Below are positions 49,005 through 58,648 of a stretch of 64,000 bases of DNA, in pieces. The notes below the pieces were generated by a model. That model saw only the letters and a list, made by a program, of their open reading frames with translations, made no database searches and had not been told where the DNA came from. The number at the start of each line of letters is the position of its first letter. Position 1 is the stretch's first letter. Source of the stretch: Nocardia nova SH22a (GTDB lineage Bacteria > Actinomycetota > Actinomycetes > Mycobacteriales > Mycobacteriaceae); NCBI RefSeq assembly GCF_000523235.1, contig NZ_CP006850.1, forward strand, positions 5,146,001 through 5,210,000. Direction: 5' to 3'. The position numbers were made by a program, and so were the translations under genes.

Positions 49005-52000
49005 TTACGCTGTGCGGCTCTCGATCGCCTCGATGATGCGCGGGCGCAGTTCGCGTGCGCTGATCACCGCGTCGACCGAGCCGACCTCGACGGCGCGGTG
49101 GATGTTGTGCACGCGGTCGAATTCGGCGGCGACCTCACCGAGCTTCTCGGCGCGGACCGTCGAGCGGAGTTCGTCGAGTTCGGCCGAGGCCTCCGCGCGC
49201 TCGGTGCCCGAGGCGTTGGCGACCCGGGACTCCAGTTCGCGCACCCGCGGATCCGAGGCGGTGCGGGTGTCGACCTCACCGGCGAACACGACGGCCGCGG
49301 CGGGCGCGCCGCCGAGCACCGACGCGAACGAACCCTCCAGCGCCAGCACCGTCATATTCGGGTTCAGCGCCTTCGAGAACACCACGAACGCACCGCCGTG
49401 GTAGCGCGAGATCACGCAGAACACAATGGGGCCACGGAAATTGACGATCGCGCGGCCGATCTCGGCGCCGTACTCCAGCTGGAGTTTGCGCATCGACTCC
49501 GGCGATCCGTCGAAGCCGGACAGGTTCGCCAGCACCACCAGCGGACGGTTGCCGCTGGCCGCGTTGATCGCCCGCGCCGCCTTCTTCGACGACCGCGGGA
49601 ACAGCGTGCCCGCGGTGTAGGTGTCGGGGCCGTCGGTGGACGGGAAGCCGCGCCGCGGCACACCCCGCGACTCGATACCCAGCAGGCACACCGGGATTCC
49701 GCCCAGATGCGCATCCTGCACGACCGCGGTCTCCGCATCCGCCATACCGGCCCACCGCTCCAGGACCGGGTGGTCCTGGTCCGACAGCGCCCGCATCACG
49801 GTGCGAATGTCGAAGGGCTTCTTGCGATCCGGGTTCGCGGTGGCGGAGAAGATCTCGCCGACCGTGGTGAAATCGCTCTCCGGCACGATGTGCGGGAAGG
49901 CGCACACGTCGCGGTCGACGGGGTCGGTGGTCTGCGCGCGGCGCGGGGTCGCCTCACCGGGTGCGATGTAGGTGTGGTCGTAGTGCGACATCAGCACATC
50001 GCGGGCGCCGGCGAGGTTCGGCGCCCAGTACTGCGCCTGGCCGTTCGGGCCCATCACGCGGTCGTAACCGCCGATGCCGAAGTTGTCCTCGGCCGACACA
50101 CCACCGGAGAAGTCCAGCGCCTGCTTACCGGTGAGGACCATCGCCGAATCCGGCGTCATCACCAGGATGCCCTTGGTGTGCATGAGCATGGTGGCCTCGG
50201 CGTTCCAGTACGGCTGCGCGCCGACGTTGATACCCGAGACCACGATGTTGATCTCGCCGCCGTCCTGGGTGAATTCGACGATCCGCTTGAGCGCGGCCGC
50301 AACCCAGTCCATGTTCTCGGTACCGGACTTCATGGAGATCCGGGCGCCCGAGGACAGCGAGAACCATTCCAGCGGCACCCGCATCTGCTCGGCCAGATCC
50401 AGCGCCGCGATCACCCGGCGGCATTCCGGCTCCGACAGCGCGCCCAGCGATCTGGTCGGATCGCCCAGCAGGACCACGCGGGTGACACCCTCGGGGTGCC
50501 GCTCGGTCGGCGTGCTGACCACACCCGCGACGATCGCCGCGGTATTGCGGCCCTTGGGCCGGTCGACCGGGACGAGGGCATGGTTCTCGTCGAGGTCGTA
50601 TTCGGCGAAATCGCCCAGCAGACCGGTCAATTCGTACGGGTAGACCGTGTTGCGGCTGCTGGCGCGCAGCACCTTCTGCCGGTACTCGTCGAGCGGTTCG
50701 ACCGGATCGTCGGTGCGCTCGCCGACGGTGACCTCGGTGCCACCGGTGGCGTCGAACCGGATGCGGACCACGATCTTTTCCAGTTCACCGGTGTCGGCAT
50801 CGGGCTGGCGCGCGATGAGCAGGACCTCTTCGAGTCCGGCGCCCGCGGTGGTCGGCTCCACGCGGCTCACGATGGTGTCGAGTTCGGCGCGGGTGACATC
50901 CAGCGGCGGCCAGATGTAGAGCACGATCCGGTTGGTGTGGAACCGCTTGCGCGACGGCCGCCGCGACTGGGCCCGGCGGATCGAGTCGACGCAGGTCGCC
51001 ACGGTGCTCTCGGCGGTCGGCAGCGACAGCAGCCGCCCGTCGTGCTCGCGCAGGGCGGTCAGGTCGCGGACCTGGGCGAAGGCGATCAGCCGCTCATCGG
51101 CCGGATTCTCCTTGGCCACACCCTGGAACAGGTAGACCTCCTCGTCGGAGGACGGCAGCCGGGTGAGATCGAACTTGCGCAACCGCCGCATCTGCATGCG
51201 CTCGGCGATGTACGGGTGCAATCCACGGATCAGCCGCTCCTCGACCAGTCCGGTCGAGGTCGGGCGGAAGGTGAAGTGGTGGTGCATGACCGCGCCACCG
51301 CTACCGGCGACGGTGGCCGTGATGCGGTGCACCTGGCCGGGCAGCGCCTTCGCGCCGAGCACCTCCTGCAGGGCCGAGGCCATCGCGTCGAAGTCCTCGG
51401 GCTGGTTCTCCCAGCCGAGGTAGATGTCGGCCTCGATGGAGGCGGCGCCACCGGCCAGTTCCCCCAGTCCGCCGAGCACCGTGTCCAGCGCGTCGAATCC
51501 GACCGCCGCCGACACCAGGCTCACCCCGCGCCGCTCGGCGACCACGAAGGTGCAGCCGTCGACCTCTTCGGTGCGCACACCGGTGAGACCCTTGTTGCCG
51601 TAGTAGCGCCGGGTCAGCACCTCGAGCATCACCGTGTTGTCCGGGATGCCGCGGTCCAGGCGCTGGGCCAGCAGTCGCACCAAAGGCTCTGTGCTGCGCA
51701 CCATTTCGGCGATCCGCTCGGAACGGTCGGCCGCGTCGGGCTGCGCGTCCAGATGGCTCAGGTGCTTACGGACGGTCGAGTACACGCGCGCGCGGTTGCG
51801 GCGCAGCAGCGGCTGGCCGTACCAGGCGTAGACCAGGCCGCGGGTCAGATCGGCGATCACCGGGAACCGCACCTGGGTGGCGGCCACCAGCCGCTCCAGC
51901 GCCAGTCCGACCGGCTCCTGCAGCACCCGATCCGGCACCGGCTCGTTCAGCCATTCGCGCAGCAGCGCGGTGACCACGTTGACCGTGTCCGAAGGCCGCT

Positions 52001-54464
52001 GCTGGGCCAGGAAGATTCGGAACACCGCGGCCTCGAGCTCGGGCGTGCGGTCCAGTTCGGCGACGCCGTAGTGACCGAGCGCCTTGGCCAGCCCGGCCCG
52101 ATAGAACTCGGGCAGGCCCGCGCGCTCGACGTCGAGGCTCTGCAGATAGGTGTGGAAGTACTCGCGGGCGCTGTGCACGTGGTTGTGCGCGTCCTCGCCG
52201 CGGAACCGGTTGTGGGTCAGCTCGGCCAGGTCGGTGAACAGCTCGACAAGTTCGAGTTCCTCGGCCAGCGGCCGCCGGTTGTCGGCGATGGCGTCCTTGC
52301 GCGCGACCAGGTAGTCGGCCAGGACCCGGCGGTCGTCGTGCGGGTCGACGTCGAAACCGAGCAGCAGACCGCGCAGATCCTCCTGACCACGCACGGTGCG
52401 GTCGTGGGCGAGCACCTGTGTGGGGGCGGCGGGCAGATCCAGCTCGACCGCGTCGGCGGTCTGCGCCTCGGCGGCGTCCTCCTCGTCGTCGGCGATCGGC
52501 TCCAGCCGCAGCAGCGGCGCACCGGCCTCGACCTGCGAGCCCACCGAGACGCCGCATTCCTTGAGCCGTCCCTTGAACGGCGCGCGCAGCACCGTCTCCA
52601 TCTTCATGCTCTCGAGGACCAGCACCGGAGCGCCGGCCTCGACCTCGTCACCGACCTCGAGCGGCTTGGCGACCACCAGCGCGGGCGCGGGCGAGCGCAC
52701 GACGCCGCCCTCGTCCCGGCTGACGCGATGGGTCACACCGTCGACATCGACCACGATGGTGGGGCCGTGGGTGCCGGTGACCAGGCGGTACCGGATGCCG
52801 TTGACCACGATCTGACCGGTGTGCCGGTCGAAACGCAGCAGATCGACATCGGCGGTGTGGATGTCGCCACCGGCCTCGATACCGATCCGGAACCGATGCG
52901 CACCGACTCGCGCGACCCGCAGGCGGTAGCTCACACCACGCAGTTTCAGATCCAGCGGGCGGCCGCTCTCGTGCTGCACCTGCGGGCGGCCACCGGCGGC
53001 GGTGGACAGCAGCCGCTCGCGCTCGGCGCGCTCCTCCTGCTCGTAGGCGTCGATGGCGGCGGCGGCCAGGGCGACCGCGGTGTGCCGCTGGGCGACCAGC
53101 CGGCCCTCACCGCGCACCCGGTCGATCCAGCCGGTGTCGGCGCTGGCGTCGATGACCTCGGGCTGATCGAGCAGATCGAGCACGAAGCTCTTGTTGGTGG
53201 CGCCGCCCTCGATGATCACGCGGGTCTCGCCGACGGCCCGGCGCAACCGGCCCAGGGCCTGCTCGCGGTCGCTGCCGTAGGCGATGATCTTGGCGATCAT
53301 CGAGTCGAAGTCGGCGGGGATGGTGTCGCCCTGGCTGACGCCGGTGTCCACGCGGATGCCCGGTCCGGCGGGCAGGTCCAGCAGCGCGATCCGGCCCGGC
53401 GCGGGGGCGAAGTCGCGATCGGGGTCCTCAGCGTTGAGCCGGGCCTCGATGGCATGGCCGCGCTCGGCGGGCGGCTCGCCCTCGAGCCTGCCGCCCGAGG
53501 CGACGTGCAACTGCGCGCGGACCAGATCGAATCCGGTGGTGTACTCGGTGATCGGGTGCTCGACCTGCAGGCGGGTGTTGACCTCGAGGAAGGCGAACAG
53601 CTCGTCGCCGGGGTGGTAGAGGAATTCGACCGTCGCCGCGCCCCGGTAACCGACCGCGACGGCCAGCCGCTCGGCCGAGGACTTCAGATCCGCGACCTGC
53701 TCGGGCCGCAGCACCGGCGAGGCGGATTCCTCGATGACCTTCTGATTGCGCCGCTGCACCGAGCAGTCGCGCACGCCCAGCGCCCACGCGGTGCCCTGAC
53801 CGTCGGCGATCACCTGGACCTCGACGTGCCGGGCGCCGGTCACCAGACGCTCCAGGAACACCACGCCGCTGCCGAAGGCGCGCGCGGCCTCCTGGCTGGT
53901 GCGCTCGTAGGCGTCGACCAGTTCGGCCTCGTTGGTGATCACGCGGATACCGCGGCCACCGCCACCGGCGGTCGCCTTGAGCATCAGCGGATAGCCGACC
54001 TCGGCCGCGTACGCGATGGCGGCGTCCAGCGTCTCGACGGCGCCGCGGCTCCAGGGCGCGACGGGCACGCCGACCTCTTCGGCGATCAGCTTCGCGCCGA
54101 TCTTGTCGCCGAGTTTGCGCATGGCGTCCGCGCTGGGGCCGATGAACGTGATGCCGATGTGATCACACAGTTCGGCGAACGCGGGATCCTCGGCGACGAA
54201 ACCCCAACCGACCCAGGCCGCGTCGGCCTTTGTGGTCACCAGCGCCTTTTCCAGCGCCTTGAGATCCAGATAGGGCCGTGCCGAGGCGGGACCGAGATCG
54301 TAGGCGATATCGGCCTCGCGCACGAAGGTCGCGTTCCGGTCGACATCGGTGTAGAGGGCAACGGTCTCGATCTGTCTCGCGGTCGCCGCGGCCAAATCTC
54401 GGACGGCGTGGATGAGGCGCATAGCGGCCTCACCCCGGTTCACGATGGCGATGCGGCTGAACAC
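49005..54464 (-). CDS. Single-chain multidomain biotin-dependent acyl-CoA carboxylase (BC-BCCP-CT)
   Basis: A 1819-residue fusion with the domain order of eukaryotic acetyl-CoA carboxylases. The biotin carboxylase ATP-grasp (residues 1 to about 440) contains the glycine loop KATAGGGGRG and EVNTRLQVEH. BCCP carries ESMKM with biotinyl Lys621. A central helical region (about 700-1200) is followed by the carboxyltransferase halves, including INVGAQPYWNAEATMLMHTK and SGGVSAEDNFGIGG. It would make malonyl- or methylmalonyl-type CoA esters. The GTG at 54464 has AAGGAG seven bases upstream and is preferred over the ATG six codons earlier. Palindromes lie just upstream; mce genes diverge from it. Confidence 0.92.
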   Translation of the reverse strand: MFSRIAIVNRGEAAMRLIHAVRDLAAATARQIETVALYTDVDRNATFVREADIAYDLGPASARPYLDLKALEKALVTTKADAAWVGWGFVAEDPAFAELCDHIGITFIGPSADAMRKLGDKIGAKLIAEEVGVPVAPWSRGAVETLDAAIAYAAEVGYPLMLKATAGGGGRGIRVITNEAELVDAYERTSQEAARAFGSGVVFLERLVTGARHVEVQVIADGQGTAWALGVRDCSVQRRNQKVIEESASPVLRPEQVADLKSSAERLAVAVGYRGAATVEFLYHPGDELFAFLEVNTRLQVEHPITEYTTGFDLVRAQLHVASGGRLEGEPPAERGHAIEARLNAEDPDRDFAPAPGRIALLDLPAGPGIRVDTGVSQGDTIPADFDSMIAKIIAYGSDREQALGRLRRAVGETRVIIEGGATNKSFVLDLLDQPEVIDASADTGWIDRVRGEGRLVAQRHTAVALAAAAIDAYEQEERAERERLLSTAAGGRPQVQHESGRPLDLKLRGVSYRLRVARVGAHRFRIGIEAGGDIHTADVDLLRFDRHTGQIVVNGIRYRLVTGTHGPTIVVDVDGVTHRVSRDEGGVVRSPAPALVVAKPLEVGDEVEAGAPVLVLESMKMETVLRAPFKGRLKECGVSVGSQVEAGAPLLRLEPIADDEEDAAEAQTADAVELDLPAAPTQVLAHDRTVRGQEDLRGLLLGFDVDPHDDRRVLADYLVARKDAIADNRRPLAEELELVELFTDLAELTHNRFRGEDAHNHVHSAREYFHTYLQSLDVERAGLPEFYRAGLAKALGHYGVAELDRTPELEAAVFRIFLAQQRPSDTVNVVTALLREWLNEPVPDRVLQEPVGLALERLVAATQVRFPVIADLTRGLVYAWYGQPLLRRNRARVYSTVRKHLSHLDAQPDAADRSERIAEMVRSTEPLVRLLAQRLDRGIPDNTVMLEVLTRRYYGNKGLTGVRTEEVDGCTFVVAERRGVSLVSAAVGFDALDTVLGGLGELAGGAASIEADIYLGWENQPEDFDAMASALQEVLGAKALPGQVHRITATVAGSGGAVMHHHFTFRPTSTGLVEERLIRGLHPYIAERMQMRRLRKFDLTRLPSSDEEVYLFQGVAKENPADERLIAFAQVRDLTALREHDGRLLSLPTAESTVATCVDSIRRAQSRRPSRKRFHTNRIVLYIWPPLDVTRAELDTIVSRVEPTTAGAGLEEVLLIARQPDADTGELEKIVVRIRFDATGGTEVTVGERTDDPVEPLDEYRQKVLRASSRNTVYPYELTGLLGDFAEYDLDENHALVPVDRPKGRNTAAIVAGVVSTPTERHPEGVTRVVLLGDPTRSLGALSEPECRRVIAALDLAEQMRVPLEWFSLSSGARISMKSGTENMDWVAAALKRIVEFTQDGGEINIVVSGINVGAQPYWNAEATMLMHTKGILVMTPDSAMVLTGKQALDFSGGVSAEDNFGIGGYDRVMGPNGQAQYWAPNLAGARDVLMSHYDHTYIAPGEATPRRAQTTDPVDRDVCAFPHIVPESDFTTVGEIFSATANPDRKKPFDIRTVMRALSDQDHPVLERWAGMADAETAVVQDAHLGGIPVCLLGIESRGVPRRGFPSTDGPDTYTAGTLFPRSSKKAARAINAASGNRPLVVLANLSGFDGSPESMRKLQLEYGAEIGRAIVNFRGPIVFCVISRYHGGAFVVFSKALNPNMTVLALEGSFASVLGGAPAAAVVFAGEVDTRTASDPRVRELESRVANASGTERAEASAELDELRSTVRAEKLGEVAAEFDRVHNIHRAVEVGSVDAVISARELRPRIIEAIESRTA

Positions 54465-54864
54465 TCGCCGGCTCCTTTCCATTCCAGTGCAAGGGCCCGA
54501 TCGGGCAAGGGGGTAGCGCTACGGGTCATGGGTAGTCTGCCTGTCTATCGCTCCCGGGTACACAGCGTGACAGGGTTACCCGCACGTATCTTCCGAAATG
54601 TCCGATCGCCGCTGGAATCATGACCGCCGCGACCGCGTTCTTCCGCGAATTCCGGACAGTCGCTATCGATATCCGGACAACTGCTGGCGATATACGGCAC
54701 TCGAACCATCGACCCAACGCCCGCCCGACCGGTCACATCCCCCGGTCTACCGCCGGTTTCCCGGCGATTCGCCGAACGGAGCACCTTTCTGGATTAGTGT
54801 CTGGAATGTGGTCCAAGTCATATGGTAGTTTCCCCGCATTGCGTCGGCGAATACGGGAGGTTCG
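54465..54864. promoter_or_regulatory. Divergent control region between carboxylase and mce operon
   Basis: Two palindromes lie close to the carboxylase start: GCCCGATCGGGC (54495-54506) and GTAGCGCTAC (54513-54522), centres 17 bases apart. They are candidate operator halves. On the plus strand the last 60 bases before yrbEA contain CATATGGTAGTTT, a possible -10 area. No gene fits in the 400 bases. Confidence 0.45.
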
Positions 54865-55722
54865 ATGTCGATCGCAGAACTCGACACAGGGCCTACGGCG
54901 CAGACGCCGCGGGCGCGTGCGGCACTGCGCCGGAATTTCTCGGACACGGTTCTGTCCAGTCTCGCCACCCTCGGGCGGGCGTTGCGGATGGGAAGCCAGG
55001 CGATCCGCGTGGCCGCCACCGATATCGCGCGACTGCGGTTCCAGACACACGAAACACTCACGCAGGCATGGTTTCTGATCAAGGTGACCGCGATACCGAG
55101 CGTGCTGATGGCGATTCCGTTCGGCGTCATCGTGTCCACACAGGTCGGCAATATCGTGTCGCAGCTGGGCGCGGACTCGATGATCGGCGCGGCCGGCGGC
55201 CTGGGCGTGATCAAACAGGGCGCCCCGATGGCGGCGGCGATGATGCTCGGCGGCGCGGGTTCGGCGGCCATCGCCTCGGATCTGGGCGCGCGCACCGTCC
55301 GCGAGGAGGTCGACGCCATGCGGGTCATGGGCATCGATCCGGTCCAGCGCCTGGTCGTTCCGCGGATCGCGGCCATGATGCTGGTCGCTCCCCTGCTCAA
55401 CATCCTGATCGTCGCGGTCGGGATCGTGTCCGGATTCGCCGTCGCGGTCGCCGCGCTGGGCGTGACCCCGGGCAGTTACTGGCAGTCGTTCGGCTCCTTC
55501 ACCACCACCCTCGATGTCTGGGTGTCGCTGATCAAGGCGTTGATCTTCGGGTTCCTGGTGGTGATCATCGCCTGCCAGCGCGGACTCGAGGCCAAGGGCG
55601 GCCCGCGCGGAGTCGCCGACGGGGTCAACGCCGCCGTCGTGATGTCGATCGCCGCGGTCACCGTCCTCAATACCGCGATCACCCAGGTGGTCACCATGTT
55701 CTTCCCGGTGAGGATGGCTTGA
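54865..55722 (+). CDS. yrbEA: YrbE/MlaE-family permease, first of the mce operon
   Basis: A 285-residue permease with five to six helices. The MlaE signature GLGVIKQGAPMAAAMMLGGAGSAAIASDLGART is replaced at the usual place (quoted in part: SAAIASDLGARTVREEVDAM), giving the conserved E-E-V-D-A-M coupling helix that contacts the MceG ATPase. YrbE proteins form the inner-membrane channel of the Mce lipid importer. The ATG at 54865 has GGGAGG four bases upstream. Stop overlaps the next start (TGATG). Confidence 0.93.
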   Translation: MSIAELDTGPTAQTPRARAALRRNFSDTVLSSLATLGRALRMGSQAIRVAATDIARLRFQTHETLTQAWFLIKVTAIPSVLMAIPFGVIVSTQVGNIVSQLGADSMIGAAGGLGVIKQGAPMAAAMMLGGAGSAAIASDLGARTVREEVDAMRVMGIDPVQRLVVPRIAAMMLVAPLLNILIVAVGIVSGFAVAVAALGVTPGSYWQSFGSFTTTLDVWVSLIKALIFGFLVVIIACQRGLEAKGGPRGVADGVNAAVVMSIAAVTVLNTAITQVVTMFFPVRMA

Positions 55723-56585
55723 TGACGGCGACGCCGTATGTTCCGTTCGGCCTGCGCTGGACCAATCGCCTGCGCGGCCGGATCCATCCGCTGAGCCCGA
55801 TCGAATCCATCGGTTTCGCACTGGGATTCGGCTGGCAGGTGCTCTCGTCGATCCCGTACACCCTCGTGCACTACCGGCGCCAGACCCTCGCGGTGATCAC
55901 CGATATGACCTGGGGCCGCGGCTCGGTGATCATCGGCGGCGGCGTCGTTCCGCTGATGCTGCTCATGGGCGCCGCGATGGGCGCCTCCATCGGCATCGAG
56001 GCCTACAGCGCCCTGAACCTGCTCTCACTCGGCCAGCTCAGCGGCCTGATCTCCGCCTTCGGCGTCACCCGCGAGCTGGCGCCCATCGCGGCCGGGGTCG
56101 GCTTCGCCGCCCAGGCGGGCTGCCGGATGACCGCCGAGATCGGCTCCATGCGCATCTCCGAGGAGATCGACGCGATGGAATCGCTCGGCGTGCGCTCGGT
56201 TCCGTTCGTGGTCACCACCCGCGTCATCGCCGGAATCATCGCGGTCGCACCGGCTTTCGTCGTGGCGCTCATCCTCAGCTACCTGTCGTGCGAGCTGATC
56301 GTCACCGCGATCCACGGAACTCCGGCCGGAACCTACAACCACTACTTCGACCAGTTCGTGCTGGGCTGGGACGTCATCGCCGCCACCATCAAGGTGATGG
56401 TCTTCGCCCTCGCCGTGGTCCTGATCCATTGCTACCAAGGGTTTTTCGCCACCGGCGGCCCCGAGGGAGTGGGAACCGCCTCCGGGCGCGCGGTCCGGGC
56501 CAGCCTCGTCTCGATCATCGCCCTCGACATGCTCTCGACCATCGTTCTCTGGGGATTCCAGTCCCCCATCACGTTCACCGGATAA
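55722..56585 (+). CDS. yrbEB: YrbE/MlaE-family permease, second of the mce operon
   Basis: A 287-residue partner of the preceding permease, with the coupling helix ISEEIDAMESLGVRS and the conserved GFAAQAGCRMTAEIGSMR segment. It forms the second half of the heterodimeric permease. Translationally coupled to yrbEA by a one-base overlap; mceA follows after three bases. The frame continues far upstream in shadow; the ATG at 55722 is the family start. Confidence 0.93.
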   Translation: MTATPYVPFGLRWTNRLRGRIHPLSPIESIGFALGFGWQVLSSIPYTLVHYRRQTLAVITDMTWGRGSVIIGGGVVPLMLLMGAAMGASIGIEAYSALNLLSLGQLSGLISAFGVTRELAPIAAGVGFAAQAGCRMTAEIGSMRISEEIDAMESLGVRSVPFVVTTRVIAGIIAVAPAFVVALILSYLSCELIVTAIHGTPAGTYNHYFDQFVLGWDVIAATIKVMVFALAVVLIHCYQGFFATGGPEGVGTASGRAVRASLVSIIALDMLSTIVLWGFQSPITFTG

Positions 56586-56588
56586 CCC

Positions 56589-57644
56589 ATGCCTGCCTAT
56601 GCTCTGCCAGGAACCGAAGTCGGGCCGCGCCGCGCCCGGATACTCGGCGTCGGTGCGGTCGCGGTCCTGCTGCTGATCGTGATCGTCTGGCGCGTTCTGC
56701 CCGCGAACCGGCCCGCCGACGAGATCCGCATCGCCCTGCTCACCGGTCACGTCGGCGAAGGGGTCGCGCCCGGAACCGATGTCCGGCTCGACGGTGTGAA
56801 GGTCGGCTCGGTCGCCGCCGTCGACATGACCGCCCCCGGACGGCAGCGCATCGCGCTGGATCTGCGGCGATCACAGCTGTTCGGCCTGACCGACGCGCTG
56901 ACGATCGACTACGTGCCGGGCAACCTGTTCGGAATCACCGCGCTGCAACTGAATTCGACCACCGGCGGCACGGCGCTGCGCAACGGGACGACGGTCGATC
57001 TCACCGATCGCGACGCCGACCGGGTGCGCGATGCGACGCTCGCCTCTCTGCTGGAGTCCACCGGTCAGCTCACCGACGATGTGCTGACCCCGAAACTCAC
57101 CCAGCTGTTGCGCACGACATCGCGCGACATCAGCGCGTTCACGCCGCTGTTGCAGGCGATCGGCACGACCGCCCGCTCGTTCACCGAGACTCAGCAACTG
57201 CCGCCGTCGTTCCTGTTCGATCAGTGGGGTTCGGCACTGCACGGCGTACCGGCCCTGCTCGCCGGAGCGGCCGAACTGCTGCATGCCGACCTCACCAACC
57301 CGCAGCTCGCGACGAAGGCGAATGTGGATCGCTTCGCCGACATGTTCAACCGGGTTCAGAACGAAATGCTGCCGGTGGCAACGGATACGCTCTACACCGC
57401 GCAGCGCTGGTTCGGCGGGCTCATGCCCGTGGTCATTCCGATCCTCGATCAGGTCGCGGGTTCGGTCAGCGATCCGCAGCGCTCCGAGGCCGAACTGAGT
57501 GAGCTGCTCGCCCGGCTCGGCGCCGCCTTCCACGACTCGCCGTCGGGTCCGGTGCTGAACGCGCGCGTGGACCTCGCGACGGTTCCGGGTCTGGCGACGC
57601 CGCTGGCGGCCCTGCTCGCCCACCAGCCCGCCGGGAGCCGCTGA
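56589..57644 (+). CDS. mceA: MceA-family substrate-binding protein
   Basis: A 351-residue MCE protein: one N-terminal anchor helix (about 19-36, LGVGAVAVLLLIVIVWRVL), the MCE domain (about 45-130, VGEGVAPGTDVRLDGVKVGS), and a long helical C-terminal arm. MCE proteins oligomerise into a periplasmic lipid conduit. The stop overlaps mceB by one base. Confidence 0.9.
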   Translation: MPAYALPGTEVGPRRARILGVGAVAVLLLIVIVWRVLPANRPADEIRIALLTGHVGEGVAPGTDVRLDGVKVGSVAAVDMTAPGRQRIALDLRRSQLFGLTDALTIDYVPGNLFGITALQLNSTTGGTALRNGTTVDLTDRDADRVRDATLASLLESTGQLTDDVLTPKLTQLLRTTSRDISAFTPLLQAIGTTARSFTETQQLPPSFLFDQWGSALHGVPALLAGAAELLHADLTNPQLATKANVDRFADMFNRVQNEMLPVATDTLYTAQRWFGGLMPVVIPILDQVAGSVSDPQRSEAELSELLARLGAAFHDSPSGPVLNARVDLATVPGLATPLAALLAHQPAGSR

Positions 57645-58648
57645 TGTCGACACGTTCGCTGTGGATTCGAATCATCGTCTCGGTCCTGACCATGGCCCTC
57701 GTCCTGTTCGGGGTGTTCCGGCTGATCCAGCGCCCCGTCGCGGGCGATACCGACACCTACACCGCCCTGTTCACCGATGCCAACGGACTGCGCCTCGGCG
57801 ACGACGTGCGCCTCTACGGCGTGCAGGTCGGCAAGGTGCGCGACGTCGATCTCCAGGGCCCCCTGGCGCGGGTGAAATTCACTGTGACACAGGGACATCC
57901 GCTCTACACCGAGACCAAGGTCGCGGTGCGGTACCAGAACCTCACCGGCTTCCGGTACCTGGAGATCCAGCAGCCCGATCGGCCCGGGGCCCGGCGCGGA
58001 CCCGCCTCGTCGTTCGACACCGCGCACACGGTTCCGGCCTTCGACATCACGACATTGTTCAACGGATTGCAGCCGGTGCTGGCCCAGTTGTCACCCGACG
58101 ACCTGAACCAGTTCGCGAGCAGCATGCTCGCCGTCGTCCAGGGCGACGGCAACGGAATCGGCCCGGCCCTCGACGCGATCGACAAGCTCAGCCGTTACGC
58201 CTCCGATCGCCAGCAGGTGCTGTCGATCCTGGTCGGCAATTTCGCACAGGTCGCCGCGCACATGGCCGGAAAGTCCGGCAACGCCATGCAACTGATGACC
58301 AACCTGACGGATCTGTTCGTCACCATCACCGACAAACTGCCCGGCCTCGTCCAATTCGCGATGGAGATCCCGCCGATGCTGCGCCCGCTGCTGGATCTGC
58401 TGGACGTCCTGGGGGTGACGGGTGAGAAGAACCGGGATCTGGACGCCCTCCTGCATCGGGTGCTGCCGAATCCGCATCAGGCCACCGAGGTGCTCGGACG
58501 GCTCCCCGGCCTGATCCAGACCTTGGCCTCGACCGTTCCACCCACCGGCCCCGACGCCGCGATGACCTGTTCGCGCGGCATCGCGGTCGCACCCGCACCG
58601 CTGCAGGTACTCATCGCGGGACAGAGGATCACGCTATGTCATCGGTAA
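57644..58648 (+). CDS. mceB: MceB-family protein
   Basis: A 334-residue MCE protein: anchor helix 9-26 (IIVSVLTMALVLFGVFRL), MCE domain about 38-115 (TDANGLRLGDDVRLYGVQVG), helical arm after. It ends in a segment with one Cys near the end (ITLCHR). It overlaps mceC by 13 bases. Confidence 0.92.
   Translation: MSTRSLWIRIIVSVLTMALVLFGVFRLIQRPVAGDTDTYTALFTDANGLRLGDDVRLYGVQVGKVRDVDLQGPLARVKFTVTQGHPLYTETKVAVRYQNLTGFRYLEIQQPDRPGARRGPASSFDTAHTVPAFDITTLFNGLQPVLAQLSPDDLNQFASSMLAVVQGDGNGIGPALDAIDKLSRYASDRQQVLSILVGNFAQVAAHMAGKSGNAMQLMTNLTDLFVTITDKLPGLVQFAMEIPPMLRPLLDLLDVLGVTGEKNRDLDALLHRVLPNPHQATEVLGRLPGLIQTLASTVPPTGPDAAMTCSRGIAVAPAPLQVLIAGQRITLCHR

Noticed and set aside
48933..54623. A 1896-codon plus-strand open frame over the carboxylase
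   Set aside because: Antisense shadow; composition is Arg/Gly/His/Val-rich without motifs, while the minus strand encodes BC, BCCP and CT domains.
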